A stretch of 64,000 nt of DNA from Stutzerimonas kunmingensis (lineage in GTDB: Bacteria; Pseudomonadota; Gammaproteobacteria; Pseudomonadales; Pseudomonadaceae). The translations under genes and the position numbers were made by a program. Each line of letters starts with the position of its first letter. Within the stretch, counting starts at the first letter, position 1. Below are positions 27,848-37,070 of the stretch, piece by piece. The notes under the pieces were generated by a model. That model had not been told where the DNA came from, did not search any database, and worked only from the letters and a program-made list of their open reading frames with translations. Where the stretch lies: contig NZ_CP090366.1 of NCBI RefSeq assembly GCF_021432085.1, forward strand, positions 3,038,001 to 3,102,000, given 5' to 3'.

Positions 27848-28020
27848 TTCGACTCCTCCCGGCGCAAACGACGCGCCTCATCTTGCAGGTAACGCCGGCG
27901 TGCCAAGGCTGGCAGCGCGACGTTGAGAATCAGGACAGCCAGGCTGATGCCATAGGACGTCCAGACGTACACGCCATGATTGCCCATGGCGATGAAATCC
28001 GCGAAGGATGAAAAGTTCAC
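27844..28020 (-). CDS. ccmD: CcmD, small heme exporter component
   Basis: Short ORF of 58 codons between ccmC and ccmE. It translates to a protein starting with a GTG ([20 protein letters not shown]), then one membrane helix (about residues 22-40) and a strongly basic C-terminus ([19 protein letters not shown]). This is the CcmD pattern; it helps release holo-CcmE from CcmABC. Both ends overlap their neighbours by 4 bp (GTGA at each junction), which supports the reading. Confidence 0.93.
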   Translation of the reverse strand: MNFSSFADFIAMGNHGVYVWTSYGISLAVLILNVALPALARRRYLQDEARRLRREESK

Positions 28021-28772
28021 GAGTTGTTTCCTACCAGGGCCTTGACCTCATTCTTCACCCAGCTGGCGCGCGATTCGCGACGCAGCACTTCCAGGCGCAT
28101 GCGCATCAGCAGCACCACGGTGAAGAAGCAGTAGAAGCCGATCACCATCACCAGGAGCGGCAGCCACATTTCCGCTGGCATCGCCGGTTTTTCGGTGACG
28201 GTGAACGTTGCCGGCTGGTGCAGCGTGTTCCACCACTCCACCGAATACTTGATGATCGGGATGTTCACCACTCCGACGATGGCCAGCACAGCGCACGCCT
28301 TGGCCGCGCTGTCACGATTGCTGATCGCCTGTCCGAGCGCAATGATGCCGAAGTACAGAAACAGCAGGATGAGCATCGAGGTCAGCCGCGCGTCCCATAC
28401 CCACCAGGCACCCCAGGTTGGCTTGCCCCAGACCGCGCCGGTCAACAGGGCGATGAAGGTCATCCAGGCACCGATGGGGGCAGCCTGCTGCAGAGCCACA
28501 TCGGCCAGCTTCATCTTCCAGACGAGCCCGACCACCCCCGCCACGGCGAGCATCACGTAGATCGACTGAGCGAGAAACGCAGCCGGCACGTGGATATAGA
28601 TGATCCGGAAGCTGTTGCCCTGCTGGTAATCCTCAGGCGCGAACGCCAGACCCCAGACCATACCGACGCTGACCAGCAGCACGGCTGCCCAGGCAAGCCA
28701 GGGCAGCCAGCGGCCGCTGATCTCGTAGAACCATTTGGGTGAGCCCAGCTTGTGAAACCATGTCCAGTTCAT
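28017..28772 (-). CDS. ccmC: heme handling protein CcmC
   Basis: Polytopic protein of 251 aa with six membrane helices. The tryptophan-rich periplasmic loop is [18 protein letters not shown], flanked by conserved histidines ([12 protein letters not shown] and near [14 protein letters not shown]). It presents heme to CcmE. The gene starts 93 bp after the ccmB stop, the largest gap in the ccm operon. Confidence 0.97.
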   Translation of the reverse strand: MNWTWFHKLGSPKWFYEISGRWLPWLAWAAVLLVSVGMVWGLAFAPEDYQQGNSFRIIYIHVPAAFLAQSIYVMLAVAGVVGLVWKMKLADVALQQAAPIGAWMTFIALLTGAVWGKPTWGAWWVWDARLTSMLILLFLYFGIIALGQAISNRDSAAKACAVLAIVGVVNIPIIKYSVEWWNTLHQPATFTVTEKPAMPAEMWLPLLVMVIGFYCFFTVVLLMRMRLEVLRRESRASWVKNEVKALVGNNS

Positions 28773-28865
28773 CGGATGACTCGTCGTCCAGCGGGACCTT
28801 GCAAATGCAGGCCCCGAGATTCGTTACATCGACCGGGTGTGAGCGCCGGCCATCTGGGTGTGTCG

Positions 28866-29537
28866 CTATTCGCCAACGCTGATCTTCAGCCCGGCAGCTA
28901 TCGCAAAGGGTGTAAGGGTAACGGCCAACGCAGTCAGACTGGCCAGCCAAAGCAGGTGACCGACTGCCGGTAGACCTTGCAACGACGCTTGCAGGGCGCC
29001 GCTGCCGAGAATCAGTACCGGGATGTAGAGCGGCAGGATGAGCAACGCCAGCAGCAAGCCACCCCGCTTCAATCCTACCGTCAACGCCGCGCCCACCGCA
29101 CCGAGCAGACTCAGAATCGGCGTCCCCAGCAACAGTGAAACCAGCAGCACCGGAATGGTCCCAAGCGGCAGACCCAACATCAAGCCCAACAGCGGCGCCA
29201 GCAGCACCAGCGCCAACCCGGAAAAAGCCCAGTGCGCCAGTACCTTGGCGAGAACCAGGAGCGCGAGCGGGTGCGGCGAAACGACCCACTGCTCGAGCGA
29301 GCCATCTTCGAAATCACTGCGAAAAAGACCATCCAGTGACAGCAGAACGGCCAGTAATGCTGCCACCCAGACCAAGCCGGGAGAGATGGTTTGCAGAAGC
29401 TGAGTCTCCGGCCCTACCGCAAGCGGGAACAACGCGATAACGATGGCGAAGAACACCAGCGGGTTGGCCAGCTCAGCCGGGCGACGGAACAGCAGACGCG
29501 TCTCGCGCGCCAGCAGAAGAGTGAATACGCTGCTCAT
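28866..29537 (-). CDS. ccmB: heme exporter permease CcmB
   Basis: Membrane protein of 223 aa with six hydrophobic helices and family wording near the start ([26 protein letters not shown]). It pairs with the CcmA ATPase; ATP use releases holo-CcmE from CcmC. Its start overlaps the ccmA stop by 4 bp. Confidence 0.96.
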   Translation of the reverse strand: MSSVFTLLLARETRLLFRRPAELANPLVFFAIVIALFPLAVGPETQLLQTISPGLVWVAALLAVLLSLDGLFRSDFEDGSLEQWVVSPHPLALLVLAKVLAHWAFSGLALVLLAPLLGLMLGLPLGTIPVLLVSLLLGTPILSLLGAVGAALTVGLKRGGLLLALLILPLYIPVLILGSGALQASLQGLPAVGHLLWLASLTALAVTLTPFAIAAGLKISVGE

Positions 29538-30169
29538 GCGGCTCGCTGTCCCAGATCGAGCTCACAGTAGCCGGTAGGCTTTTCCGTCAGGCTGTGGTGA
29601 GTGGTCAGTACGACCAGTCCGCCCTGCTCGCAATGCGCTGCGAGATGCCTCTCAAGCTGCGCCACGCCATGTTTGTCGAGCGCGGTAAATGGCTCATCGA
29701 GAATCCACAGCGGCGGTGGCGAGAGATACAGACGCGCCAACCCCACGCGGCGCTGCTGGCCAGCAGAAAGGGTATGACAGGGCACGTCTTCGAACCCGCG
29801 CAGTCCCACTTCGGCAAGTGCATGCCATATCGCCTCGCGGCTGGCCGGCTGGTGCAACGCACAGAGCCAAGTGAGATTCTCCTCAGCTGTCAGCAAGCCC
29901 TTGATGCCAGCAGCATGGCCGATCCACAACAGGTTGCGTGCCAGTTCACCACGCTGAGCGCTGAGCGACCGGCCCTTGAGCAGCACCTCGCCTGCGGTTG
30001 GTTGCATCAGGCCGCATAGCAGGCGCAGCAGACTGGTTTTGCCGCTGCCATTGGGCCCGGAAATCTGCAGCATTTCCCCACTCTCGAGACGCAGATCCAA
30101 CTTGTCGAAAAGCAGCCGCCAATCCCGTTCGCAAGCGAGGGCTACGGCTTCGAGAAAGGGAGTTGACAC
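29534..30169 (-). CDS. ccmA: heme exporter ATPase CcmA
   Basis: ABC ATPase of 211 aa with Walker [12 protein letters not shown], signature [14 protein letters not shown] (LSAGQ is typical of CcmA) and Walker [13 protein letters not shown]. It heads the ccm operon and is divergent from the FliK-like gene at 30306. The start is a GTG: 30169 gives [17 protein letters not shown] with GAGG about 11 bp upstream; another GTG at 30181 is possible but sits on that GAGG. Confidence 0.95.
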   Translation of the reverse strand: MSTPFLEAVALACERDWRLLFDKLDLRLESGEMLQISGPNGSGKTSLLRLLCGLMQPTAGEVLLKGRSLSAQRGELARNLLWIGHAAGIKGLLTAEENLTWLCALHQPASREAIWHALAEVGLRGFEDVPCHTLSAGQQRRVGLARLYLSPPPLWILDEPFTALDKHGVAQLERHLAAHCEQGGLVVLTTHHSLTEKPTGYCELDLGQRAA

Positions 30170-30305
30170 GGCTGGCGACACCTCAAGATGAAAAAGGCCT
30201 GGCCGCTATACTCAGGAAGCAGGGCCAGGCGGGCGGAATTATACATGGCAACCTTTGGTGCCGAGGGCCGCGAACGCGAAAGGTTGTAAGAGCATTTGAG
30301 GAAAG

Positions 30306-31835
30306 ATGACCGAGATCAAGAGTACCACTGCCCTGCCCCCAAGCAGCGCGCCGCGCCAGGCGGCAGCGGCGAATGACCTCGCTTTGAAACTGCTGCAACC
30401 GATGCAAGGCCTTCTGGCGGCTGGCGAAAACGCCGAAGCGGAGGTAGTCAGCATCAGGGAAGCGGCGCAGGCATTTCGGCTGGTGCTGCGGCTGACCATG
30501 GGCAGCGGGCGCCAGGCGACCGTCGAGGTCAGCAGCAACAAGGCACCGCCACCCGGCACCGCATACGTCATCACCGCCCTGTCCGACACCCGGTTGCTGG
30601 CCGCTCCACAGATCGCCGGGCGCCAGCCCGCCTCGATGATCGACCTTCAGCAACTGCCGGTCGGCAGCGTCATCCAGGGCCGTGTCGTGGCGACCAGTCA
30701 ACAGCAGTCGGAGGACGGGCAGAAGATCTTCAAGGCGGTCATCAGCCTGCTCAACAGCCCCGTCGCTGGACAGAAGCTGAATATCGAATCAGCCAACCCG
30801 CTGGCACTCGGCAGCCTGCTGACAGCGCAGGTCAAAGGCGACCAATCCCTCGCATTCCTTCCGCTGAGCGGGCGCCTCGATCAGCTGCATCTCGGCGAGC
30901 AACTGGGCGCCCAACACAACCGCCAGGCCTCGCTGGAAGGCCTGTTCAAGGCTCTACAGGGTGGTACCGGGGCTCTCCCCGAGGGGCTGCGCGGCGCCGC
31001 CGAAAAACTGCTGGGGCTGATACCCGAAATGCAGCAACTGGGCGATGCCAAGGCACTCGCCGCAGCGCTGGCCAGGAGCGGCGTGTTCCTTGAAGCGCGC
31101 TTGCTGGCCGGGCAAACCGAAGGACTGCAGGGCGACCTCAAGGCTGGACTGCTGCGCCTACTGGCGCAAATGCCCAATCTTCCAGGTAGCACGCCGCTGG
31201 TCTGCGCCCAGGCCAGTGCCGCCATGGGCCAGGCGTTGCCTGCATTTGCGCGGCAAGCACTGGGCTCCCTGGCGCAAAGCAATGTCCGTCAGCTCGCGCT
31301 GGGGTTCCCGCTACCAACCCGACTGCCGCCTAGCCTGGAAGAAGAAGCCGACCTCGAAATGCTGCTCAAGCTCGCAGCCGCCGCGGTATCCAGGCTGCAG
31401 ACCCATCAACTGTCCAGTCTCGCGCAGACACAAATCGGCCCGGACGGCGCCCTCCTCACCACCTGGCAGCTGGAGCTGCCAATGCGCGACCAGCGCGATA
31501 TCGTGCCGCTGCAAATCAAGCTGCAGCGCGAAGAAGAGCCGAGAAAGCAGGAGAAGGAGCGTGGCGAGCCGCTCTGGAAGATCGAACTCGCATTCGATGT
31601 CGCACCACTCGGGCCACTGCAAGTTCAAGCACAGTTGACGCGCGGCACCCTCACCAGCCAGCTGTGGGCCGAGCGCAGTGCCACGGCCCAGTTGGTGGCG
31701 ACCGAACTTACCCATCTGCGTGAGCGCCTACAGGCAGCCGGGCTGAGTGTCGGAGAATTGAGCTGCAGGCAAGGCACGCCACCGCAGGGTCCGAGCACCA
31801 ATCTGGAGCAACGCTTCGTGGACGAGAAGGCATGA
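30306..31835 (+). CDS. second FliK-like hook-length control protein
   Basis: Protein of 509 aa. An N-terminal variable region rich in Ala, Gln and Leu precedes a C-terminal domain (about residues 395-490). This reads like the Flg_hook domain of FliK: WKIELAFDVAPLGPLQVQAQLTRGTLTSQLWAER, then LTHLRERLQAAGLSVGELSC. It differs from the fliK at 53.3-54.5 kb. It has a good GAGGAAAG ribosome site and overlaps an FlhB C-domain paralogue by 4 bp. The pair may tune or stabilise the export switch. The family assignment is by the C-terminal pattern. Confidence 0.8.
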   Translation: MTEIKSTTALPPSSAPRQAAAANDLALKLLQPMQGLLAAGENAEAEVVSIREAAQAFRLVLRLTMGSGRQATVEVSSNKAPPPGTAYVITALSDTRLLAAPQIAGRQPASMIDLQQLPVGSVIQGRVVATSQQQSEDGQKIFKAVISLLNSPVAGQKLNIESANPLALGSLLTAQVKGDQSLAFLPLSGRLDQLHLGEQLGAQHNRQASLEGLFKALQGGTGALPEGLRGAAEKLLGLIPEMQQLGDAKALAAALARSGVFLEARLLAGQTEGLQGDLKAGLLRLLAQMPNLPGSTPLVCAQASAAMGQALPAFARQALGSLAQSNVRQLALGFPLPTRLPPSLEEEADLEMLLKLAAAAVSRLQTHQLSSLAQTQIGPDGALLTTWQLELPMRDQRDIVPLQIKLQREEEPRKQEKERGEPLWKIELAFDVAPLGPLQVQAQLTRGTLTSQLWAERSATAQLVATELTHLRERLQAAGLSVGELSCRQGTPPQGPSTNLEQRFVDEKA

Positions 31836-32164
31836 CCGACAAGCAGCCACGCCAGGCAATCGCGCTCAGCTATGACGGTGTCAACGCGCCGAGCCTGAGC
31901 GCCAAGGGTGATGACGAACTGGCCGAGACGATCCTCGCCATCGCTCGGGAACATGAGGTGCCGATCTACGAGAACGCCGATCTGGTGAGATTGCTGGCGA
32001 AGCTTGAGCTGGGCGACGAGATCCCGGAAGCGTTATACCGCACCATCGCGGAGATCATCGCCTTTGCCTGGTACCTCAAGGGCAAATGCCCGCCAGGGTT
32101 CCACGAACGGAGCTCAGGCGAACCAGCGCCGCCCCTGCCGCAACTCAGTGGGCCTGCGCGTTGA
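31832..32164 (+). CDS. FlhB C-terminal-domain paralogue (FlhX-like)
   Basis: Protein of 110 aa that aligns by eye to the last third of FlhB: AIALSYDGVNAPSLSAKGDDELAETILAIAREHEVPIYENADLVRLL against FAVALKYDGDKGGAPRLVAKGGDFVALKIREIAQEHKVTVLESPALA. It starts just after the position of the NPTH autocleavage motif, so it corresponds to free FlhB-CC without the membrane part. Its ATG overlaps the FliK-like gene stop. Its 3' end overlaps the opposing rhodanese gene by 20 bp. Free FlhB-CC homologues can partly replace FlhB-CC elsewhere; its role here is inferred. Confidence 0.85.
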   Translation: MTDKQPRQAIALSYDGVNAPSLSAKGDDELAETILAIAREHEVPIYENADLVRLLAKLELGDEIPEALYRTIAEIIAFAWYLKGKCPPGFHERSSGEPAPPLPQLSGPAR

Positions 32165-32588
32165 GTACGACGGCTGCACGATCTTCACCAGTGACCTGAG
32201 GGAGATCATGCAGCTGCCAGGCGAAATAGCCGGCACGGAAATAGAACACCCGCTGGTAGCCCCAGGCCACGGCCATTCTTGCGGCTTCCGCGCTGCGCGG
32301 GCAGATTTCGCTGTCGCAGTAAATCACCAGCGGAAGCTCACGCGGCCACTCCGGCCCGGCCAGGCTGACGAAATCACTGGCCAGATCGAAGTGCACGGCG
32401 CCTTCCACGTGGCCCCATAACCATTCGCGGTCGGCACGCACATCGATGAAGACGGCGCCCAGTTCATGAAGGCGCTTGGCTTGAAAGACGTTTACGGTCA
32501 TTGCGCCGTCCACATCGTCTGGCGCCTCGACGGCCTGAGCGCCAAGCGAAACCATGAACAGCAACAGAATGAGAGTAAGCCGCATCAT
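32145..32588 (-). CDS. secreted rhodanese-domain protein
   Basis: Protein of 147 aa with a signal peptide (MMRLTLILLLFMVSLGAQAVEA) and one rhodanese domain (FIDVRADREWLWGHVEGAVHFDL, then the active-site region VIYCDSEICPRSAEAA). It is probably periplasmic. The catalytic loop begins Cys-Asp-Ser-Glu-Ile-Cys, with a second cysteine four residues on. It follows the DUF2802 gene on the chemotaxis strand and overlaps the opposing FlhB paralogue. Substrate unknown. Confidence 0.85.
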   Translation of the reverse strand: MMRLTLILLLFMVSLGAQAVEAPDDVDGAMTVNVFQAKRLHELGAVFIDVRADREWLWGHVEGAVHFDLASDFVSLAGPEWPRELPLVIYCDSEICPRSAEAARMAVAWGYQRVFYFRAGYFAWQLHDLPQVTGEDRAAVVLNAQAH

Positions 32589-32721
32589 TGCCCTCCTCGC
32601 CCCAAGCATGGGACCTGGACAAGCTCAGCAATGCCAAGCTGATACGGATTGGAATGTGCAGGGTGTGGGAGGTTCCGGCACAAGGCCTGGAAGGGACGAC
32701 CAGTCGACGGAAAAACCGCAA

Positions 32722-33135
32722 TCAGGGTTTCTTGCGAGCCTGATGCAGTTTGCTCATCAGCTCCGCTTCGGATTGCGACAGGCCACAGGACTGCGTCAGG
32801 TCGTCGACGCTTGCGCCCATGCCGACCAGTTTGGCCGCCTGGGAGAAGGAGAAGTTGTTGGGGTCGCGCTGTTCCAGCTGGGTGAGCTTGTCCGGCAACG
32901 GCGCCAGCGTGCGACTCAGCTCACGCAACTCATCACCCATGCGCAAGCTGCCTTCCAGATAGGCATCCAGGCGGCTGCTCAGCTCCTTGATGCGCTTATC
33001 CCTGTTCGCATCGCGTTGCTGCTGTTGTTCGGCCAGAAACCGCTGCCGCCTGAGCAGCCACAGGCAGAAGCCCAGCAGCCCAAGACAGCAGAAGGCCAGC
33101 GCAACCAACGATGCGACCAGCGACGCGATCAGCAT
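32722..33135 (-). CDS. DUF2802 membrane protein
   Basis: Protein of 137 aa with an N-terminal membrane helix (LIASLVASLVALAFCCLGLLGFCLWLL), a charged coiled coil (RFLAEQQQQRDANRDKRIKELSSRL) and a C-terminal helix-turn-helix-like segment (ANFSFSQAAKLVGMGAS... DLTQSCGLSQSEAELMSKL). The same gene lies after cheW in other pseudomonad chemotaxis clusters (DUF2802). No function is established. It is 3 bp downstream of cheW. Confidence 0.85.
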   Translation of the reverse strand: MLIASLVASLVALAFCCLGLLGFCLWLLRRQRFLAEQQQQRDANRDKRIKELSSRLDAYLEGSLRMGDELRELSRTLAPLPDKLTQLEQRDPNNFSFSQAAKLVGMGASVDDLTQSCGLSQSEAELMSKLHQARKKP

Positions 33136-33138
33136 GTA

Positions 33139-33618
33139 TCAGATGCTCTCAAGCTCGGCCCATTCTTCTTCGCTCATCATCTTGTCGAGTTCGACCAGAA
33201 TCAGCAGCTCGCCGTTCTTGTTGCAGACGCCCTGAATGAATTTGGCCGACTCATCATTACCGACGTTGGGCGCAGTTTCGATCTCGGATTGGCGAAGATA
33301 GACCACCTCGGCAACGCTATCGACCATGATCCCGATGACCTGACGATCCGCCTCGATGATCACGATTCGAGTATTGTCCGATACCGACGCGGTTTCCAGG
33401 CCGAAACGCTGACGCGTGTCGATCACCGTCACCACATTGCCGCGCAGGTTGATGATGCCGAGCACATAGCTCGGAGCACCCGGTACCGGCGCGATCTCGG
33501 TATAACGCAACACCTCCTGGACCTGCATCACGTTGATACCGTACGTCTCGTTGTCCAGACGGAAGGTCACCCATTGCAGTACAGGATCTTCGGAACCTTG
33601 CGCAGACGTCATCTTCAT
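33139..33618 (-). CDS. cheW: chemotaxis coupling protein CheW
   Basis: CheW of 159 aa. Typical segments are LQWVTFRLDNETYGINVMQVQEVLR, APSYVLGIINLRGNVVTVIDTR and EIDNRIVI-like TRIVIIEADRQVIGIMVDSV. It couples chemoreceptors to CheA. The ATG at 33618 gives the usual length and has AAGG upstream; a second ATG two codons on is possible. It is the last signalling gene of the cheY-to-cheW series. Confidence 0.96.
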   Translation of the reverse strand: MKMTSAQGSEDPVLQWVTFRLDNETYGINVMQVQEVLRYTEIAPVPGAPSYVLGIINLRGNVVTVIDTRQRFGLETASVSDNTRIVIIEADRQVIGIMVDSVAEVVYLRQSEIETAPNVGNDESAKFIQGVCNKNGELLILVELDKMMSEEEWAELESI

Positions 33619-33701
33619 AGCCCCACCTTCTTCAGTTACCGCAATGGCGGTCGATTCTATCGCCGGGCCGCGCAACAGGCGCGACCGTCAATTGTTTGCT
33701 T

Positions 33702-34502
33702 TCAATGCGTCCGCGGCTTCGTCGCGCCCTGCATCTGTTTCACAGCGCCACTGGCGATCAGCTCGGCCAGCGCAGTCACGTCGACCAGCGCGCACATATG
33801 CTCGATTACCGTACCGGCCAGCCATGGACGCTGACTGCGCTGCGTACGCCACTTGACCTCACTGGGGTCGAGGCGAATCGAGCGACTGACCTGATGGACC
33901 GCCAGCCCCCATTCGTAGCCCTGAACCGAGATCACGTACTGCAACCCCTCGCGGAAGTCGTCACGATACCGATCAGGCATCACCCAGCGCGCGGTGTCCA
34001 GCACCTTCAGATTGCCTGACTGGCTCGGCAGTATGCCAAGAAACCAGTCGGGCTGACCGAACAGCGGCGTCAGTTCCTGCCCGGCCAGCGGATAGATGGA
34101 GCCCAGACACACCAGCGGCACCGCCAGGGTCAACCCTGCCACATCGAACAGCAGGCACTCGAAAGGCTCCTCCCCCCAACCCGGATGGGCGTCAGGCACG
34201 GCTTCGACTGGCTCGCTGGGCAGCTGCGGCGCAACCTCGAGCTCCACGACCGGCTCAATAGTCGGCACCGGCGGCATCGTTAGAGGCGCTTCCACCACGG
34301 GCGGCGGCGCCGGCTGGACTATTTCAAGACGCGGCGGTTGGCTCTGCCGCGTATCACGCAGTTGCTCCTCGAGCACGGCCGCCTGGAATTCGTCCTGACT
34401 GACCGAGTCGGCCAGTTCAATGGCAGCGTCCTGCAACAGCCCATCGAGATAGGACTGCAGCGCCTGCTGGGATCGGGTTTCGGTTAGGACGGTGCGGCTC
34501 AT
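33702..34502 (-). CDS. parP: ParP-like protein (CheW/AIF domain)
   Basis: Protein of 266 aa. A helical N-terminus and a long Pro/Val/Glu linker (about residues 55-110) precede a CheW-like domain (FECLLFDVAGLTLAVPLVCLGSIYPL... GLAVHQVSRSIRLDPSEVKWR). It lies between a ParA-type gene and cheW, as parP does in Vibrio. There ParP binds CheA and ParC to keep the chemotaxis array at the flagellated pole. The name is from architecture and order. Confidence 0.82.
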   Translation of the reverse strand: MSRTVLTETRSQQALQSYLDGLLQDAAIELADSVSQDEFQAAVLEEQLRDTRQSQPPRLEIVQPAPPPVVEAPLTMPPVPTIEPVVELEVAPQLPSEPVEAVPDAHPGWGEEPFECLLFDVAGLTLAVPLVCLGSIYPLAGQELTPLFGQPDWFLGILPSQSGNLKVLDTARWVMPDRYRDDFREGLQYVISVQGYEWGLAVHQVSRSIRLDPSEVKWRTQRSQRPWLAGTVIEHMCALVDVTALAELIASGAVKQMQGATKPRTH

Positions 34503-34589
34503 GGAACGAACTCGTTATGAGAATCTGAACAGGCTATCGGCCACTGGCGCGACAAACTTGAGCTGGCAGGCGCCGAGCGGCATGGCACT

Positions 34590-35378
34590 TCACGCCACCT
34601 GCGGAGACACTTGCGACGCCAGCAGATGCTTGAGCAAGGCCCGATAGGCAAGAACCGCACGACTGGTCGGATCGAACTGCGAAGGCGTCAGGCCGGCGCG
34701 GCTGGCATCGCGCAGCCGCGTATCGACCGGGATGAACGCTGGCCAGAGATGATCGGCATAACCGGCTCGCAGTACCTTGAGCGTATTCATCGAGGCCTGG
34801 GTGCGGCGGTCGAACAAGGTCGGCACGATGGTGTAAGGCAGCGCTTGCTTGCGCGAACGGTTGATCATCGACAGCGTGCTGACCATTCGCTCGAGACCCT
34901 TCATCGCCAGAAACTCCGTCTGCACCGGAATCACCAGCTGCTGACTGGCAGCCAGCGCGTTGACCATCAGCACACCGAGCAGCGGCGGGCTGTCGATGAT
35001 GGCGTAATCGAAGTCCTGCCAAAGCTGCGACAGGCTCTTGGCAATGACCAGCCCGAGGCCGTTCTGCCCGGGCGACTGGCGCTCGAGTGTCGCCAGCACG
35101 GTACTGGAAGGCATCAGCGAGATACGCTCGTGACTGGTGGCCAGCAGCAGCTGCCACGGCAGGCCATCCGGCACGGTACCCTGGTGCTGGAAGAGATCGA
35201 AGACGCTATGGTCCAGGTTATCGGGATCATGCCCGAAATAGCTGGTCATCGACCCATGTGGATCCAGATCCAGCACGACGACGCGCTTGCCGGAATCGGC
35301 CAGCAAGCCCGCCAGTGCGATCGACGTAGTGGTCTTGCCCACCCCACCCTTTTGATTGGCTACAGCCCAGACTCTCAT
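34590..35378 (-). CDS. parC: ParC-like ParA-family ATPase
   Basis: MinD/ParA-type ATPase of 262 aa with the deviant Walker A NQKGGVGKTTTSIALA, VVLDLDPHGSMTSYFG and the switch segment YAIIDSPPLLGVL. The start MRVWAVANQ at 35378 is chosen; the longer ORF adds residues with no family match. In Vibrio the equivalent ParC positions chemotaxis arrays at the pole through ParP. Its place between motD and the ParP-like gene supports the same role here. Confidence 0.88.
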   Translation of the reverse strand: MRVWAVANQKGGVGKTTTSIALAGLLADSGKRVVVLDLDPHGSMTSYFGHDPDNLDHSVFDLFQHQGTVPDGLPWQLLLATSHERISLMPSSTVLATLERQSPGQNGLGLVIAKSLSQLWQDFDYAIIDSPPLLGVLMVNALAASQQLVIPVQTEFLAMKGLERMVSTLSMINRSRKQALPYTIVPTLFDRRTQASMNTLKVLRAGYADHLWPAFIPVDTRLRDASRAGLTPSQFDPTSRAVLAYRALLKHLLASQVSPQVA

Positions 35379-35465
35379 TGATCTTCCACCCGGCGAAGCT
35401 GACCGGAACGGCATTGCCTGAAAACGGCAAAGCGACGGTGTTTTGACGACTGCGCCCTGAAGCGC

Positions 35466-36308
35466 TTACATGGACACAGCCGGTGCAGATTGTGTGCCAG
35501 CCCGACGCAACGCATCGTCAGGCCGTACATTGCTGCTACCCATTCCGGTGACACTTCGGCGCACATCGAGATTGCGCGACACCACCAGAATCACCCGCCG
35601 GTTGCGCGCCCGGCCTTCGGCTGTCGCGTTGTCCGCCACGGGCTGAAATTCGCCATAGCCCACCGCTGCCATCCGCGAAGGGTCCACCCCCTGCGCCGCA
35701 AGCATCCTCACAACGCTGCCAGCGCGGGCTGCGGACAGCTCCCAGTTGGTCGGGAACTGGCTGGTGCTGATTGGCAGATTGTCGGTAAACCCTTCGACAT
35801 GGATCGGGTTGTCGAAAGGGGCCAGAATTCCGGCGACCTTGTCGATCAGCAGAAATGCCTGGTCGTTGGGAAGCGCATCGCCGCTGGGGAACAGCAGGCT
35901 GGAGTTGAGTTCGATCTCGATCCACAGCTCATTGCCACGGATCGTCAATTGCTCGTTGGCGATCAGCTCGCCGAACGTCTCGCGCATGCTCTGCGCAATC
36001 CGCTCCAGCGGATCGACGGTCGGCTTCCCCGCCGACGAAGCCGGGCCCGACAGATCCTCGACCTGGGACACTTCCGCCTCGGTGGTCCGAGGTCGCTCCT
36101 CACCGATGGGGATGGGCTTGACCGAACGATCGACCTGATTGAACACGCCGACCAGCGAATCGGAGAGGATCTTGTACTTGCCCTCGTTGATCGAGGAGAT
36201 CGAGTACATCACCACGAAGAAGGCAAATAACAGCGTGATGAAGTCGGCGTAGGACACCAGCCATCGCTCGTGATTCTCGTGCTCTTCCGGTGGTCTGCGT
36301 CTGGCCAT
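35466..36308 (-). CDS. motD: flagellar stator protein MotD (MotB-like)
   Basis: Stator subunit of 280 aa. The single membrane helix carries the proton-binding aspartate in VSYADFITLLFAFFVVMYS (Asp22), and a C-terminal OmpA-like peptidoglycan-binding domain follows (VEGFTDNLPISTSQFPTNWELSAARA). Together with MotC it drives rotation; Pseudomonas has MotAB and MotCD stators. It is 5 bp downstream of motC. Confidence 0.96.
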   Translation of the reverse strand: MARRRPPEEHENHERWLVSYADFITLLFAFFVVMYSISSINEGKYKILSDSLVGVFNQVDRSVKPIPIGEERPRTTEAEVSQVEDLSGPASSAGKPTVDPLERIAQSMRETFGELIANEQLTIRGNELWIEIELNSSLLFPSGDALPNDQAFLLIDKVAGILAPFDNPIHVEGFTDNLPISTSQFPTNWELSAARAGSVVRMLAAQGVDPSRMAAVGYGEFQPVADNATAEGRARNRRVILVVSRNLDVRRSVTGMGSSNVRPDDALRRAGTQSAPAVSM

Positions 36309-36313
36309 GGCGG

Positions 36314-37054
36314 TCAGTCCATGAAGCCTTGCAGCTTCATCTCGATGGAACGCGGATTTTCGCCCTCGGCAATGGACAACACGCCCTCCAGCAGCATCTC
36401 GCGATAGGCGGTCTGCCGCTGGACGACGCTCTTCAGCTTGTTGCCGACCGGCAGCACCAGCAGGTTGGCGAAAGCGACGCCATAGATGGTCGCCACGAAC
36501 GCAACGGCGATGCCGCTGCCCAGCTGGCTGGGATCGGCCAGATTGCCCATCACGTGGATCAACCCCATTACCGCGCCGATGATGCCGATGGTCGGCGAGT
36601 AGCCACCCATGCTCTCGTAGACCTTGGCCGCGCGCAGGTCACGCCCCTCCTGGGTATACAGATCGACCTCGAGGATGCTGCGAATCACTTCCGGCTCGGC
36701 GCCATCGACAAGCAACTGCAGGCCCTTGCGCGCGTATGGGTCGGGTTCCGTCTCGGCGACCGGCTCGAGGCCGAGCAACCCCTCCTTGCGCGCAGTATTG
36801 CTCCAGGTAGTGACCATGAGGATGCCGCGCGCGAGATCGATGCGCGGCGGAAAGAATATCCAGCGACCGATACTCATCGCCCGCATGAACACGGCGATGG
36901 GCGTCTGCAGCAGCACGGCACCCAGGGTACCGCCAAGCACGATCAACGCGGCCGGCCCATTGAGCAGCGCCGAGATATGGCCGCCCTCGAGAAAATTGCC
37001 CCCAACGATGGCGACGAACGCCAACAGCAGCCCGATCAGGCTGAGCACGTCCAT
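36314..37054 (-). CDS. motC: flagellar stator protein MotC (MotA-like)
   Basis: MotA-type subunit of 246 aa with four membrane helices (at about 2-20, 28-48, 145-168 and 178-200). The cytoplasmic loop between helices 2 and 3 carries charged residues that contact FliG, and the MotA/TolQ motif is GYSPTIGIIGAVMGLIHVM. The start MDVLSLIGLL at 37054 was chosen; the longer frame has no family match. In P. aeruginosa MotCD is needed for swarming. Confidence 0.95.
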   Translation of the reverse strand: MDVLSLIGLLLAFVAIVGGNFLEGGHISALLNGPAALIVLGGTLGAVLLQTPIAVFMRAMSIGRWIFFPPRIDLARGILMVTTWSNTARKEGLLGLEPVAETEPDPYARKGLQLLVDGAEPEVIRSILEVDLYTQEGRDLRAAKVYESMGGYSPTIGIIGAVMGLIHVMGNLADPSQLGSGIAVAFVATIYGVAFANLLVLPVGNKLKSVVQRQTAYREMLLEGVLSIAEGENPRSIEMKLQGFMD

Positions 37055-37070
37055 TAGAGGCGGGCCTCCA

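Noticed and set aside
32554-33834. 426-aa plus-strand ORF opposite DUF2802 and cheW
   Set aside because: Shadow of genes on the minus strand; no motif and no ribosome site.
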